A stretch of DNA of 64,000 nt from the NCBI GenBank assembly GCA_023426545.1, contig JAFAAN010000040.1, positions 1-64,000 on the forward strand. Reading direction: 5' to 3'. This DNA comes from Pseudomonadota bacterium. Its GTDB lineage: Bacteria > Myxococcota > Myxococcia > Myxococcales > Myxococcaceae. Below the pieces are notes generated by a model. It worked only from the letters and a program-made list of their open reading frames with translations. It did not search any database and was not told where the DNA came from. The position numbers and the translations under genes are program-made. Below are positions 25,409 through 34,454 of this stretch, piece by piece (position 1 is the stretch's first letter; each line of letters opens with the position of its first letter).

Positions 25409-27034
25409 ATGGACTGCGACTGGCTCATCATCGGCTCGGGGTTCGGGGGCAGCGTCAGCGCGCTCCGGCTGACCGAGAAGGGCTACCGCGTCGTGGTGCT
25501 GGAGAAGGGACGGCGCCTGCGGGGCACGGACTTCCCGAAGACGAACTGGAACCTGAAGCGCTGGCTGTGGATGCCCACGCTGGGGTGGCGGGGCCTGTTC
25601 AAGATGACGTTCTTCCGCCACGTCACCGTGCTGTCGGGAGTGGGGGTGGGCGGCGGGTCGCTCGTGTACGCCAACACGCTTCCCATCCCGAAGGACGACT
25701 TCTTCCAGGCGTCCTCCTGGGGACACCTCGCGGCGTGGAAGGAGGAGCTGGCGCCGCACTACGTCACCGCGCGGAGGATGCTGGGCGCCACCACCAACCC
25801 CCTGCGCACCGTGCCGGACCGGGTGCTCCAGGAGGTGGGGGCGGACATGGGCCGCACGGACTTTCAGCCGTCCACCGTCGCCGTGTACTTCGGTGAGCCG
25901 GGTGTCACCGTGAAGGACCCGTACTTCGACGGCGAGGGCCCGGACCGGACGGGCTGCAACGCGTGCGGTGGCTGCATGCTGGGCTGCCGCCACGACGCCA
26001 AGAACACGCTCGACAAGAACTACCTCCACCTGGCGGAGCGGCGTGGCCTCACCTTGCATGCGGATACCGAGGTCACCTGGGTGCGCCCGCTGCCCGGGGG
26101 CGGCTACGAGGTCGAGGCGCTCCAGGGGGCCCGGCGCTTCTTCCGCAAGAAGCTTCGCTTCACCGCCCGGAACGTCATCTTCGCGGGGGGCGTGCTGGGC
26201 ACCCTGGACCTGCTGCTGAAGCTGAAGGCGAGCAAGGGCGGGCTGCCGCGCCTGTCGGACCGCCTGGGGGATGGCGTGCGCACCAACTCCGAGGCGCTCA
26301 TGGGCATCGTGAGCGGCCGCAAGGAGCACGACCTCTCACGCGGCATCGCGATCGGCTCCATCCTGCACACCGACGCCCAGTCCCATCTGGAGCCGGTGCG
26401 CTACTCCGCGGGCTCGGGCTTCTTCCGGCTGCTGATGGCGCCGCAGGTGCCCGGGGCGACGCTGCTCCAGCGCCTCGCCCGGCTGGTGGGGCTGCTGGCC
26501 CGTCACCCGCTGCGCTTCCTCAAGGCGTGGTTCGTTCCCGACTTCGCGAAGCGCACGCTGATTCTGCTCTACATGCGGACGCTGGAAGGCCACCTGCGCA
26601 TGAAGCGCTCCCGGGCGCTGGGGTTGGGCACCGCGCTTCAGGCGGGACCAGCGCCCACGTCCAACATGCCGGAGGCCTTCGACCTGGCCCGGCGCGTCTC
26701 GGACAAGCTGGACGGCTACCCGATGACGATGGTGAGCGAGACGCTGCTGGGCATCCCGACGACGGCCCACATCCTGGGCGGTTGCTGCATGGGGGACTCG
26801 ACGGAGACGGGCGTCATCGACGCCCAGCACCGCTTGTTCGGCCATGATGGCCTGTACGTGGTCGACGGCTCCGCGATCTCCGCCAACCCGGGCGTCAACC
26901 CATCACTCACGATTACCGCCCTGGCCGAGCGCGCGATGAGCTTCATCCCCGCGGCAAGGCGGGCGCGGGGAGACGACGCCCCCGAGCCCGTGGCGCCCGC
27001 GGTGCAGGGCGCCACGGATACCCTCGCGAGCTGA
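25409..27034 (+). CDS. GMC-family FAD oxidoreductase (cholesterol oxidase-like)
   Basis: This 541-residue flavoprotein has an FAD-binding GSGFGGSVSA at residues 9-18, the GVGVGGGSLVYANT loop, and a C-terminal GGCCMGDS...GLYVVDGSAISANPGVNPSLTI block typical of GMC and cholesterol-oxidase-like enzymes. A four-Cys insertion CNACGGCMLGC near residue 190 is found in several bacterial members and looks like a metal or Fe-S site. It would oxidise an alcohol (sterol or another hydroxyl compound) with FAD; the substrate is not evident. The start ATG at 25409 has GGGAGG upstream. It converges with an OmpA-family gene with only two bases between the stops. Confidence 0.9.
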   Translation: MDCDWLIIGSGFGGSVSALRLTEKGYRVVVLEKGRRLRGTDFPKTNWNLKRWLWMPTLGWRGLFKMTFFRHVTVLSGVGVGGGSLVYANTLPIPKDDFFQASSWGHLAAWKEELAPHYVTARRMLGATTNPLRTVPDRVLQEVGADMGRTDFQPSTVAVYFGEPGVTVKDPYFDGEGPDRTGCNACGGCMLGCRHDAKNTLDKNYLHLAERRGLTLHADTEVTWVRPLPGGGYEVEALQGARRFFRKKLRFTARNVIFAGGVLGTLDLLLKLKASKGGLPRLSDRLGDGVRTNSEALMGIVSGRKEHDLSRGIAIGSILHTDAQSHLEPVRYSAGSGFFRLLMAPQVPGATLLQRLARLVGLLARHPLRFLKAWFVPDFAKRTLILLYMRTLEGHLRMKRSRALGLGTALQAGPAPTSNMPEAFDLARRVSDKLDGYPMTMVSETLLGIPTTAHILGGCCMGDSTETGVIDAQHRLFGHDGLYVVDGSAISANPGVNPSLTITALAERAMSFIPAARRARGDDAPEPVAPAVQGATDTLAS

Positions 27035-27036
27035 GC

Positions 27037-27552
27037 CTACAGACGGACCTGGAGCTCGTAGCGGCGGTTCTTGGCCTTCTTGGCGGCGGTGTCGTCGGGC
27101 TTCACCAGCGGCTTCGCCGAGCCGTAGCCCACGGCGACGATTTCGCCCCGGGGGATGCCGCGCGCGACCAACTCCTTGACGATGGTCTCCGCGCGCTGCT
27201 CGCTGAGCGCCTTGTTCTTGGCCGCGTCGCCGGAGGAGTCGGTGTGGCCGGAGACCTCGAACTTGTAGGACTTCACACCCGCGGCGACGAGCTGCTTCTT
27301 GGCATCGACCAGCGCGTTGGTCAGCTTCTTGAGCTTCGCGTCACAGCCCGCTTCGAGCTGGGCCGTGCCCGTCTTGAAGCTGCACTGGTTCTGCCGGCCT
27401 TCATCCATGAGCTTCGAGTTGACGCGCTTCTCCACGGCGGCCTTGCCGGCGTTGCCGGCGGCCTTGCCGAGGGAGCCGAGCGCGCCCTGCGCGGAGGCCA
27501 CGCCAGGGAGAGCGAGCAGCGACAGGGTGATGCACAGGGCCTTGAGCTTCAT
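27037..27552 (-). CDS. OmpA-family periplasmic protein
   Basis: This 171-residue protein starts at MKLKALCITLSLLALPGVASAQG, a clear Sec signal; the 50 upstream in-frame codons are rejected. The C-terminal two thirds form an OmpA/MotB peptidoglycan-binding domain (FEVSGHTDSSGDAAKNKALSEQRA in part: SGHTDSSGD, LSEQRAETI, VGYGSAKPLV). It has no beta-barrel and no lipobox, so it is probably a soluble periplasmic wall-binding protein. A short Gly/Lys-rich stretch precedes the domain. It is divergent from dgt. Confidence 0.88.
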   Translation of the reverse strand: MKLKALCITLSLLALPGVASAQGALGSLGKAAGNAGKAAVEKRVNSKLMDEGRQNQCSFKTGTAQLEAGCDAKLKKLTNALVDAKKQLVAAGVKSYKFEVSGHTDSSGDAAKNKALSEQRAETIVKELVARGIPRGEIVAVGYGSAKPLVKPDDTAAKKAKNRRYELQVRL

Positions 27553-27700
27553 GCGTGAGGACTCCTCGATGGGGATGGGCGGTGTTCGCCGGGTGAGAGG
27601 CTGCCCAGGTGCCGCGCGTTCGTCCAGCGGCGCGGTGGAGGGGGCGGGAGGCTCGTTCGCCCGGCTGGTAAAACTTGCCTCGCACCCGGAGGGCGGCAGC

Positions 27701-29209
27701 ATGTCGCCCCAGGTCCCTTCGTCCAGCGAGGCAGGCGTGAGCAGCAGCAGTCGAACGGAGCGTTGGCGGATGCTTCTGTCGGGTTACCGGGTGGGCTCGG
27801 ACAAGAAGCCGGCGGAGGAGACGGCGCCCGTCCTGAGCGACATGGACGCGCTGCTCCAGGACGAGCGGACCGACTACGACCGGGACTATGACCGCATCGT
27901 CTTCTCCGCGGAGTTCCGTTGCCTGCACGACAAGACGCAGGTGTTTCCGTTGTCCACCAGCGACTACACGCGCACGCGGCTGACGCACAGCATCGAGGCT
28001 TCGTGCGTGGGGCGTTCGCTGGGGGCGCTCGCGGGCCGGGGGTTGCTGGCGCGGGACGTGAAAGTGAATCCCTCGCACCTGGGCACCATCGTCGCGGCGG
28101 CGTGCCTCGCGCATGACATAGGCAATCCGCCCTTCGGGCACTCCGGGGAGGCGGCCATCCAGCACTGGGTATCGCAGCGGCTGGCCCCGCCCGGGGCCAC
28201 GGTGGAGGGGCGGCCCAGCCCCTTCTCGAAGGTGGAGGAGTGGAAGGACCTGGAGTCGTTCGAGGGCAACGCGCAGGGCTTCCGTATCCTCAACCGGCTC
28301 CAGTCGCGCGAGCGGCGGGGCGGCCTGCGCTACACGGCGGCGACGCTGGGCGCGATGAGCAAGTACCCGCGCGCCTCGGTGCTGCCTGGAGGGCGGGCAC
28401 GGGACATGTCGCGCGTGTCGGAGAAGAAGTTCGGTTACTTCCAGGACGACGAGGAACTGGCACTGGAGGCATACCGGGCCGTGGGGTTGGTGGAGCGGGA
28501 ACCCGGCGTGTTCTCGCGGCATCCGCTGGCCTTCCTCGTCGAGGCCGCGGATGACATCTGCTACGCGGTCATCGACCTGGAGGACTCGGCGAAGCTGGGG
28601 CTGATTCCCATCCGGGACGCCTGTGAGCTGCTGGATGCGGTGCTGCCCAAGCCGGTGAAGGGGCCCGTGCGTCCGCCGCCTTCGCACCCCGAGACGCGGC
28701 TGGCCCAGGCGCGGGCGCGGGCGATTGGTGAGCTCATCCAGGCGTGCGTGAAGGTGTTCCTGGAGAACGTGGAGGCGATGGAGGAGGGGAAGTGGGAGGA
28801 GCCGCTCGCCTCCGCGAGAGAGGACGTGAAGCAGCCGCTGAAGGCGATTCGGAACCTCACGCGCCGCTACGGCTATGAGAGTGAGCGCGTGCTCCAGATT
28901 GAGAGCGCGGGCTTCAAGACGCTGGGCGGCCTGTTGGACATGTTCGCGTCGGCGGTGGTGACGGACACGCCGAACCGCGAGGAGAAGAAGCTGCGGCAAC
29001 TGCTACCGCTGGACCTCTTCCAGCGCCCGGAGCATGTGCGGGACGCGAGGGAGGAAGCCGCGTCCCGGGATGAGGCCATCGGTGAGGCGGTGGCCCGCCT
29101 GTCCAAGTACCAGCGTCTGCTGTGCGTGACGGACTACATCTCTGGCATGACGGACGGCTTCGCGGTGGAGCTGTTCCAGCGGCTGTCTGGCATCAAGCTG
29201 CCGACGTAG
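27701..29209 (+). CDS. dgt: Deoxyguanosinetriphosphate triphosphohydrolase
   Basis: This 502-residue HD-domain enzyme hydrolyses dGTP (or dNTPs generally) to nucleoside and tripolyphosphate, adjusting nucleotide pools. The signature DYTRTRLTHSIEAS supplies the first metal His. LAHDIGNPPFGHSGE supplies the HD pair, and EAADDICYAVIDLED gives the last Asp. The start ATG at 27701 is preceded by GGAGGGCGG. Length and motifs match Dgt. It is transcribed away from the OmpA gene and appears monocistronic. Confidence 0.95.
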   Translation: MSPQVPSSSEAGVSSSSRTERWRMLLSGYRVGSDKKPAEETAPVLSDMDALLQDERTDYDRDYDRIVFSAEFRCLHDKTQVFPLSTSDYTRTRLTHSIEASCVGRSLGALAGRGLLARDVKVNPSHLGTIVAAACLAHDIGNPPFGHSGEAAIQHWVSQRLAPPGATVEGRPSPFSKVEEWKDLESFEGNAQGFRILNRLQSRERRGGLRYTAATLGAMSKYPRASVLPGGRARDMSRVSEKKFGYFQDDEELALEAYRAVGLVEREPGVFSRHPLAFLVEAADDICYAVIDLEDSAKLGLIPIRDACELLDAVLPKPVKGPVRPPPSHPETRLAQARARAIGELIQACVKVFLENVEAMEEGKWEEPLASAREDVKQPLKAIRNLTRRYGYESERVLQIESAGFKTLGGLLDMFASAVVTDTPNREEKKLRQLLPLDLFQRPEHVRDAREEAASRDEAIGEAVARLSKYQRLLCVTDYISGMTDGFAVELFQRLSGIKLPT

Positions 29210-29378
29210 TGCGTCGTGGGGACTGGCGGGGCGCGGACTCGCTTGCCGGCGCCCGTGTATGGGTTTGCCCACTTCTGGCTGGAGTGGGCGGTCGAGTGCT
29301 TGAGCCATCGACGGTCCCGTCCTGTCGCGATGCCGAGCGCAGGCGGAGTCTTTCATCAATGAGCGACTCCGGCTGGAA

Positions 29379-29984
29379 TCAGTCACCCTCGACGGCAACC
29401 TGCCAGTCGCCTTCGGGGGTGATGCCCACGCGGATGCCGAGGTAGCTGCCCTGGTCTCGCATCTCCTCGACTTCGTTCTTCGGGTAGACGCCGGTGATGG
29501 CGGCCCAGTCCTTGTCGGACGTCGCGCCAGTGACGTGGACCGCTGGCCAGAAGTAGAGGTTCCCCTCCTTCGCGTAGGGCAGGTTCAGCACCTTGACGAT
29601 GCGGGCCAGCACGGGGTTGCCCAGCTTCTCCGCCGCGCGCCAGTACTCTCCAGCATCGGTGCCGTCGCCGAAGGAGAACCGCACGGCCTTTCCGTTCTCA
29701 TCCGCCAACGTGTCGAGCGCCGCGTAGTCGCACGCCACGGCGGCGGCGATGATGCGCTGGCGCATGGACTCGGTGGGAGCGGGGAGGACAGGGGACGCGG
29801 GCGTCGCGCGCGGGGACAGCCCTGACGCCGAGCACGTCCCCTTCTCCGAGGCTGGCGCCCCGGTGTATTCGCCCACGCCGGCATCGTTGATGCCCGCGGC
29901 CTGGGCGCCGGGGCCAGGGGTTCGCTCGGTGCAGGCGACGAGCGAAGCAGCAACGCAAAGAGGCAGCAGCGAGGTCCGGTTCAT
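29379..29984 (-). CDS. Hypothetical lipoprotein
   Basis: This 201-residue predicted lipoprotein starts at MNRTSLLPLCVAASLVACTE, with the lipobox LVAC. The 47 upstream in-frame codons are non-coding in character. A low-complexity linker of about 60 residues follows. A compact domain then begins MRQRIIAAAVACDYAALDTLADENG and ends GIRVGITPEGDWQVAVEGD. I do not recognise the family; the domain has the length and pattern of small alpha+beta folds. No catalytic motif is visible. Confidence 0.78.
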   Translation of the reverse strand: MNRTSLLPLCVAASLVACTERTPGPGAQAAGINDAGVGEYTGAPASEKGTCSASGLSPRATPASPVLPAPTESMRQRIIAAAVACDYAALDTLADENGKAVRFSFGDGTDAGEYWRAAEKLGNPVLARIVKVLNLPYAKEGNLYFWPAVHVTGATSDKDWAAITGVYPKNEVEEMRDQGSYLGIRVGITPEGDWQVAVEGD

Positions 29985-30036
29985 GGTGCGCCCGTTGTAG
30001 TTCAGTGGCGTTACACGTTGCGTTGGACTCAGCAGC

Positions 30037-30255
30037 TCAGTCGCCGCCCGTGGGCGACTCGATGACGACGCCGAAAGGGTCGAACGGCCGCTCATCCTTC
30101 TTCTTCGGTGCGCTCGGTGAGCCACTCGTGCCCAGGGAATGGTCTGTCCGCACGGACGTGTACGGGTCGATCTTCACTGGAACGCCATACACCTTGGGGT
30201 TCTTCGGAGACTCCGCGGGCTTGCCACCGATGCGGGAGCTGTCCTGGTCGCTCAT
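30037..30255 (-). CDS. Small hypothetical protein
   Basis: This possible 72-residue protein starts at MSDQDSSRIGGKPA; an ATG three codons upstream (30264) is also possible, with GGTGGGC just before the chosen start. The composition is polar, with many Pro, Lys and Ser and a VYGVPVKIDPYTSVR core. No family is recognised. It lies between a lipoprotein gene and the divergent YedK-like gene. Real expression is uncertain. Confidence 0.45.
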   Translation of the reverse strand: MSDQDSSRIGGKPAESPKNPKVYGVPVKIDPYTSVRTDHSLGTSGSPSAPKKKDERPFDPFGVVIESPTGGD

Positions 30256-30350
30256 GCCCACCATTCTATCTTGGCGTCCGCCCGCTTGTTTGCTTGCGCC
30301 CGCTGACGTCTTCTTGGGCATTCGGCCAGCCAGGGCGATACTTCCCGCCC

Positions 30351-31025
30351 ATGTGTGGCCGTGTCACCGTCCGAACCTCTCCTGAGCAGATTGTCACCGG
30401 CCTGGGCCTCGCGGGCATCCGCACCGCGGTGGACCGGCCGCGCTTCAACCTGTGTCCCACGCAGCTGATGCCGGTGGTGACCAATGATGGCGCGCGGATG
30501 CTGGACGCCTTCCGGTGGGGCCTCATCCCCTCGTGGGCGAAGGACCCGGCCATCGGCAACAAGCTCATCAACGCCCGGGGCGAGACGGTGGCGGAGAAGC
30601 CCAGCTTCCGCTCCGCGCTCAAGAGGCGCCGCTGCCTGGTCGTCGTGGATGGCTGGTACGAGTGGAAGCAGACCACGAAGCCGAAGACGCCGTATCTCTT
30701 CCACCGCAAGGACGGGCAGCTGTTGGCGCTCGCGGGGCTGTGGGAGGAGTGGACCGCGCCGGACACGGGCGAGGTGCTCAACACCTGCACCCTCATCACC
30801 ACCGGGCCCAACGCGTTGATGGCGCCCATCCATGACCGGATGCCCGTCATCCTCGCGCCAGAAGCCCAGGAGCTGTGGCTGCGCCCGGAGCCGCAGGAGT
30901 CCTCGGTGCTGCTCCCGCTGCTGGTGCCCTTCACCGAGGAGTCGCTGGAGGCCTACGAGGTGTCGCGCGTGGTGAACTCACCCGCAAACGACACCCCAGC
31001 CTGTGTGGAGCGCGTGGCCGCCTGA
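30351..31025 (+). CDS. SOS response-associated peptidase-like protein (YedK/HMCES)
   Basis: This 224-residue SRAP-domain protein crosslinks to abasic sites in single-stranded DNA and shields them. The initiator Met is followed by the essential Cys2 (MCGRVT), which becomes the N-terminal nucleophile. LINARGETV, GWYEWK with the active-site Glu, and HDRMPVIL with the His are all present. The start at 30351 is forced by the Cys2 requirement. No SOS box is recognisable upstream. Its length matches YedK. Confidence 0.95.
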   Translation: MCGRVTVRTSPEQIVTGLGLAGIRTAVDRPRFNLCPTQLMPVVTNDGARMLDAFRWGLIPSWAKDPAIGNKLINARGETVAEKPSFRSALKRRRCLVVVDGWYEWKQTTKPKTPYLFHRKDGQLLALAGLWEEWTAPDTGEVLNTCTLITTGPNALMAPIHDRMPVILAPEAQELWLRPEPQESSVLLPLLVPFTEESLEAYEVSRVVNSPANDTPACVERVAA

Positions 31026-31035
31026 GCGGTGCGGC

Positions 31036-31425
31036 TCAGGCGCGGCGGCGCATCTTGGCGTCGAGGCTCCACGGCCCCGCGCCGATGAGCGCCACGCCGG
31101 CCATGACGGCGAGGTAGAGCAACGCCATCTCCATGCGGCCAAACGGGTCCGCGCGATGCCGGTAGAGGGCCACCAGCATGGTGAAGCCCGCCATCGCGGC
31201 GGCCGGCCGCGTGAAGAGTCCCACGGCCACCAGCAGCCCACCCAGGAGCTCCGCCAGGGTGGCGCACCAGGCGAAGAAGGTCGGGAAGGGAAAGCCGAGC
31301 TGCGCCACACCCGCCGCGAACTTGCTCATGTCGCCGGTGAGCTTGGGCAGCCCATGGCCCAGCGCCAGCGAGAGACCGAAAACCACGCGGATCAGCGTCA
31401 AGCCCACCGCGGACTTACCCAGCAT
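31036..31425 (-). CDS. DoxX-family membrane protein
   Basis: This 129-residue protein has four predicted TM helices (LTLIRVVFGLSLALGHG, FFAWCATLAELLGGLLVAVGL, AAMAGFTMLVALYRH, MALLYLAVMAGVALIGAGP). The DoxX signature HGLPKL and the AELLGGLLV helix are present. DoxX proteins are linked to respiratory or thiosulfate-quinone chemistry and redox control in various bacteria, but the role here is open. It converges with the SRAP gene. Confidence 0.9.
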   Translation of the reverse strand: MLGKSAVGLTLIRVVFGLSLALGHGLPKLTGDMSKFAAGVAQLGFPFPTFFAWCATLAELLGGLLVAVGLFTRPAAAMAGFTMLVALYRHRADPFGRMEMALLYLAVMAGVALIGAGPWSLDAKMRRRA

Positions 31426-31595
31426 GTCGTGTACCTCCCAAGATGTGCGCGCATCCTCGCACGGCGGCGTGCGTCAGGCTCGTGGCATCGAAGGGGGCGT
31501 CTGGAAGGCGGTCCGCTCGCCCCTTCGCGCGCTGGCGCGAGTGCCTGGCGCCGACATGCAGCGCGGTGGCTCCGCGCCTGGCTGGCGGGCAGGGG

Positions 31596-33110
31596 CTATG
31601 CGGAGCGCTTGGGCGCGCGCAGGTCGCTGATGGTCAGCGGGTGCCGGGCACCTTGTGGGGAGACGAGCGCGGCGCTGAGGACGAAGTCCTGGCCCATGCG
31701 CAGCTCCAACGTGGTGGGGCCCTTGTGGGTGGTGCGCCAGTCCAGTTCGACACGGACGGTGCCCAGCAGCTCGCGGTCCACGGTGGTCGTGTCGAGCGCC
31801 TCGAAGAGGGCGATGGAGAGCGGCCCGGGAATCATGGGCAGCTCCAACGTGACCGACCTGGTGGCGGGGACGGGCGTGTTGGCGGGGATGACCTCGTGCT
31901 GGGCACCGCCGGGCACCATGATGCTGATGGGCATGGGAACCACGTCCGCCAGTCCCGAGATTCCGCGCGCCAGGTTCCGGCCGAGGATGGCAGCTCCCAC
32001 CGCGACGCCGAGCTCCGGGTTGACCGCCTTATCGGTGGATAGCCGCTTGAAGTGCGAGAATCGCTCCCGGATGGCGGGCATGCGCGTCTGACCGCCGACG
32101 AGCACCAGCTCGTCAATCTGGTCGGCCTTGAGCTGCGCGCGCTCCAGCACGTCGTCGCAGGCGGAGGCGGTGCGCTCGATGAGCTGGAAGGCCATCTCCT
32201 CGAGTCGCTTACGGGTGAGCGTGTAATCGAAGTCGATGAAGCCGCCGTCCTTCTGGGCGATGCAGGGCACGCGCAGGACGGTGGCGTCGCGCTGGCTCAG
32301 CGCCATCTTCGCGGACTCGGCGGCGAAGACGAGCCGCTGCATCACCACCTTGTTCCCGCGCAGGTCGATTCCGTGCTTCTGCTGGAAGTCGTCCGCCAGC
32401 ATCTCCACGATGCGCTCGTCGAAGTTGGCGCCGCCCAGGAAGGCGTCGCCGCCGGTGGCCAGCACCTTCACCACCTTGTTCTGGACGGCGAGGAGGGTGG
32501 CGTCGAAGGTGCCGCCGCCCAGGTCGAACACCATCACCGTCTGCTCGGGGTTGCGCAGGTTGGCGTAGTAGAGTGCAGCGGCGGTGGGCTCGTTGACGAT
32601 GGCGCGCACCTGGACGCCGGCCCGCTCCGCGGCGTGGCGCACTGCCGCGCGCTGGCGGCTGCTGGCGTGCGCGGGCACGGTGAGCACGCACTCGCGGAAC
32701 GGCGTCCCAGCGGCATGGTTCGCCAGCGTGAGAATCTGCTTGATGATGAGGTGGGCCACGTCCGTCAGGGACGTCTGCTTCCCGTACATCGTTACGGCGG
32801 TGTAGCCGTCCTCGGCCTCGACGAGCTCGAAGGCGTACTTGTCCTTGTGCTGGGTGACGTATTCGGACTGGAAGCGGCGGCCCAGGAAGCGCTTGGCGCC
32901 GAAGACAGTGTGCCGCGGGTCGTCGATGATCTGCCTGCGGGCGGCGTGACCGACGAGGGCCTTGTCCGCCGCGTGGAACCACACGACCGAGGGCAGTGTG
33001 ATGCTCTTGTCCGTCACGGGGACGACCCGGAGCTTGCCCGCCTTGTCGAAGAAGGCGGCGGCGGTGTTGGTGGTCCCGAAGTCGATGCCGAGGATGGGGG
33101 CCGTGCTCAT
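31596..33110 (-). CDS. Hsp70/DnaK-family chaperone-like protein
   Basis: This 504-residue actin-fold ATPase starts at MSTAPILGIDFGTTNTA. It has phosphate-1 (GIDFGTTNTAAA), phosphate-2 (VFDLGGGTFDATLL), the adenosine motif (LVGGQTRMPAIRE) and the connecting Pro/Glu region (VNEPTAAALYY). After the nucleotide-binding domain (about 1-370) comes only a reduced beta substrate domain, and the C-terminal lid of canonical DnaK (about 640 residues) is missing. No dnaJ or grpE is adjacent, so this is a dedicated Hsp70 homologue, not the housekeeping one. The client is unknown. Confidence 0.92.
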   Translation of the reverse strand: MSTAPILGIDFGTTNTAAAFFDKAGKLRVVPVTDKSITLPSVVWFHAADKALVGHAARRQIIDDPRHTVFGAKRFLGRRFQSEYVTQHKDKYAFELVEAEDGYTAVTMYGKQTSLTDVAHLIIKQILTLANHAAGTPFRECVLTVPAHASSRQRAAVRHAAERAGVQVRAIVNEPTAAALYYANLRNPEQTVMVFDLGGGTFDATLLAVQNKVVKVLATGGDAFLGGANFDERIVEMLADDFQQKHGIDLRGNKVVMQRLVFAAESAKMALSQRDATVLRVPCIAQKDGGFIDFDYTLTRKRLEEMAFQLIERTASACDDVLERAQLKADQIDELVLVGGQTRMPAIRERFSHFKRLSTDKAVNPELGVAVGAAILGRNLARGISGLADVVPMPISIMVPGGAQHEVIPANTPVPATRSVTLELPMIPGPLSIALFEALDTTTVDRELLGTVRVELDWRTTHKGPTTLELRMGQDFVLSAALVSPQGARHPLTISDLRAPKRSA

Positions 33111-33319
33111 CGACGGCGACTCTCCCACGTCCCGTCCGCGCGTTCAGCCCCCGAAACCATCTTCCTGTACTGCAAGGGTGGGTCTCTTTCAGCCCGGTTG
33201 CACGCCGCTTCACTCATGGGCGTCGGTACACGGGGACGCGCAGTAGAAGTGGGACGTGGGGGGCGCACAGTGGACGTGCCGAGGTTCGGCGTTGACCGGC
33301 TCGCGACGCCGTTCCATGG

Positions 33320-34051
33320 ATGCCCCCTATGGGGCATGTGGATCGGCGGTTGGTTCGAGATGTAGCGGCCGTGGCCGCGGCGTCGGGTGTCGTCGGCGCA
33401 TCGTTCGGCGCCATCGCGGTGGCGGCGGGCGTGTCGGTGTGGCTCGCGTCCGCCATGTCGTTGCTGGTGTTCGCCGGTGGCGCTCAGTTCATGGCCGTGG
33501 GCGTGGTCGCGGCCGGAGGCAGTCCTGTCGCCGCGGTCATCGCGGGCCTGCTGCTCAACGCGAGGCACCTGCCGTTCGGTCTGGCCGTGTCCGAGGTGCT
33601 CGGCTCGCGCTGGCCGGTGCGGTTGCTCGGGGCGCACCTGATGGTGGACGAGTCCGTGGCCTTCGCGCTCGCGCAGGCGTCACCGGAGCGCAGGAGAGCG
33701 GCGTACTGGCTGTGCGGCGGTGCGTTGTTCATCGTCTGGAACGCGGGCGTCATCGTCGGCGCCCTGGTGGGGGAGTCCCTGGGCAATCCAGAGGCCATGG
33801 GGCTCGATGCCGCGTTTCCCGCCGGGCTCCTGGCCTTGCTGCTGCCCTCGCTGGTCGCTCCGGCCGGCAAGGAGCCCGCCGAGACTGGTGCGGCCGATGT
33901 GTCCGATGGCATCGGAGCCCGGGAGGCCGCGTTCACCGCGCGCTGGGTGGCTGGAGGTGCGGTGGTCATCGCGCTCGCCACCACGCCCTTCCTTCCAGCC
34001 GGGGGGCCGGTGCTGCTCTCGCTGCTGGCCGTCGGAGTGGCGCTGAAATGA
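33320..34051 (+). CDS. azlC: AzlC-family branched-chain amino acid exporter subunit
   Basis: This 243-residue inner-membrane protein belongs to the AzlC family, the large subunit of the AzlCD exporter of branched-chain amino acids. Signature regions are GASFGAIAVAAGVS, LVFAGGAQFMAVGVVAAGGSP and LLLNARHLPFGLAV. It has about six TM helices. The ATG at 33320 was taken; another three codons downstream is equally possible. The stop overlaps the start of azlD (ATGA). Confidence 0.93.
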   Translation: MPPMGHVDRRLVRDVAAVAAASGVVGASFGAIAVAAGVSVWLASAMSLLVFAGGAQFMAVGVVAAGGSPVAAVIAGLLLNARHLPFGLAVSEVLGSRWPVRLLGAHLMVDESVAFALAQASPERRRAAYWLCGGALFIVWNAGVIVGALVGESLGNPEAMGLDAAFPAGLLALLLPSLVAPAGKEPAETGAADVSDGIGAREAAFTARWVAGGAVVIALATTPFLPAGGPVLLSLLAVGVALK

Positions 34052-34356
34052 CGCTGCTTCCAATTCTGGTCCTGGCGGCGGGCACCTATGCTTTCCGGCT
34101 CGCGGGTCCGCTGCTGAGTCAGCGTGTGCAGGTGTCGGCGCGCGTCCAGCGCTTGCTGTCGCTCTCCACTATTGCGTTGCTCACGGCGCTCGTGGCCACG
34201 GCCACGCTGACGGCGAACGGAGGCTTCGCGGGCTGGGCACGTCCGGCGGGCGTGCTCGCGGGCGCGGTGCTGGCATGGAGGAGGCAGCCCTTCGTCATCG
34301 TCGTCGCAAGCGCGGCCCTCGTTACAGCGTTGTTGCGTTTCGGAGGACTGGAGTGA
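34048..34356 (+). CDS. azlD: AzlD-family small exporter subunit
   Basis: This 102-residue protein has three hydrophobic segments. It matches AzlD (PILVLAAGTYAFRLAGPLLSQ, LLSLSTIALLTALVATATLT, RRQPFVIVVASAALVTALLRF, each seen in part). It overlaps azlC by 4 bases, the usual arrangement of this two-component transporter. Together they would export excess leucine, isoleucine or valine. No Lrp-type regulator is adjacent. Confidence 0.92.
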   Translation: MTLLPILVLAAGTYAFRLAGPLLSQRVQVSARVQRLLSLSTIALLTALVATATLTANGGFAGWARPAGVLAGAVLAWRRQPFVIVVASAALVTALLRFGGLE

Positions 34357-34454
34357 AATCAGGTTAAATCTACTTTGGCGGCTTGATGTCTGTGGTTGTA
34401 GGTGACAGGCTCTCTACTCTGGGTGGAATTTTCACGCATTCGGAGAGGAGTGCC

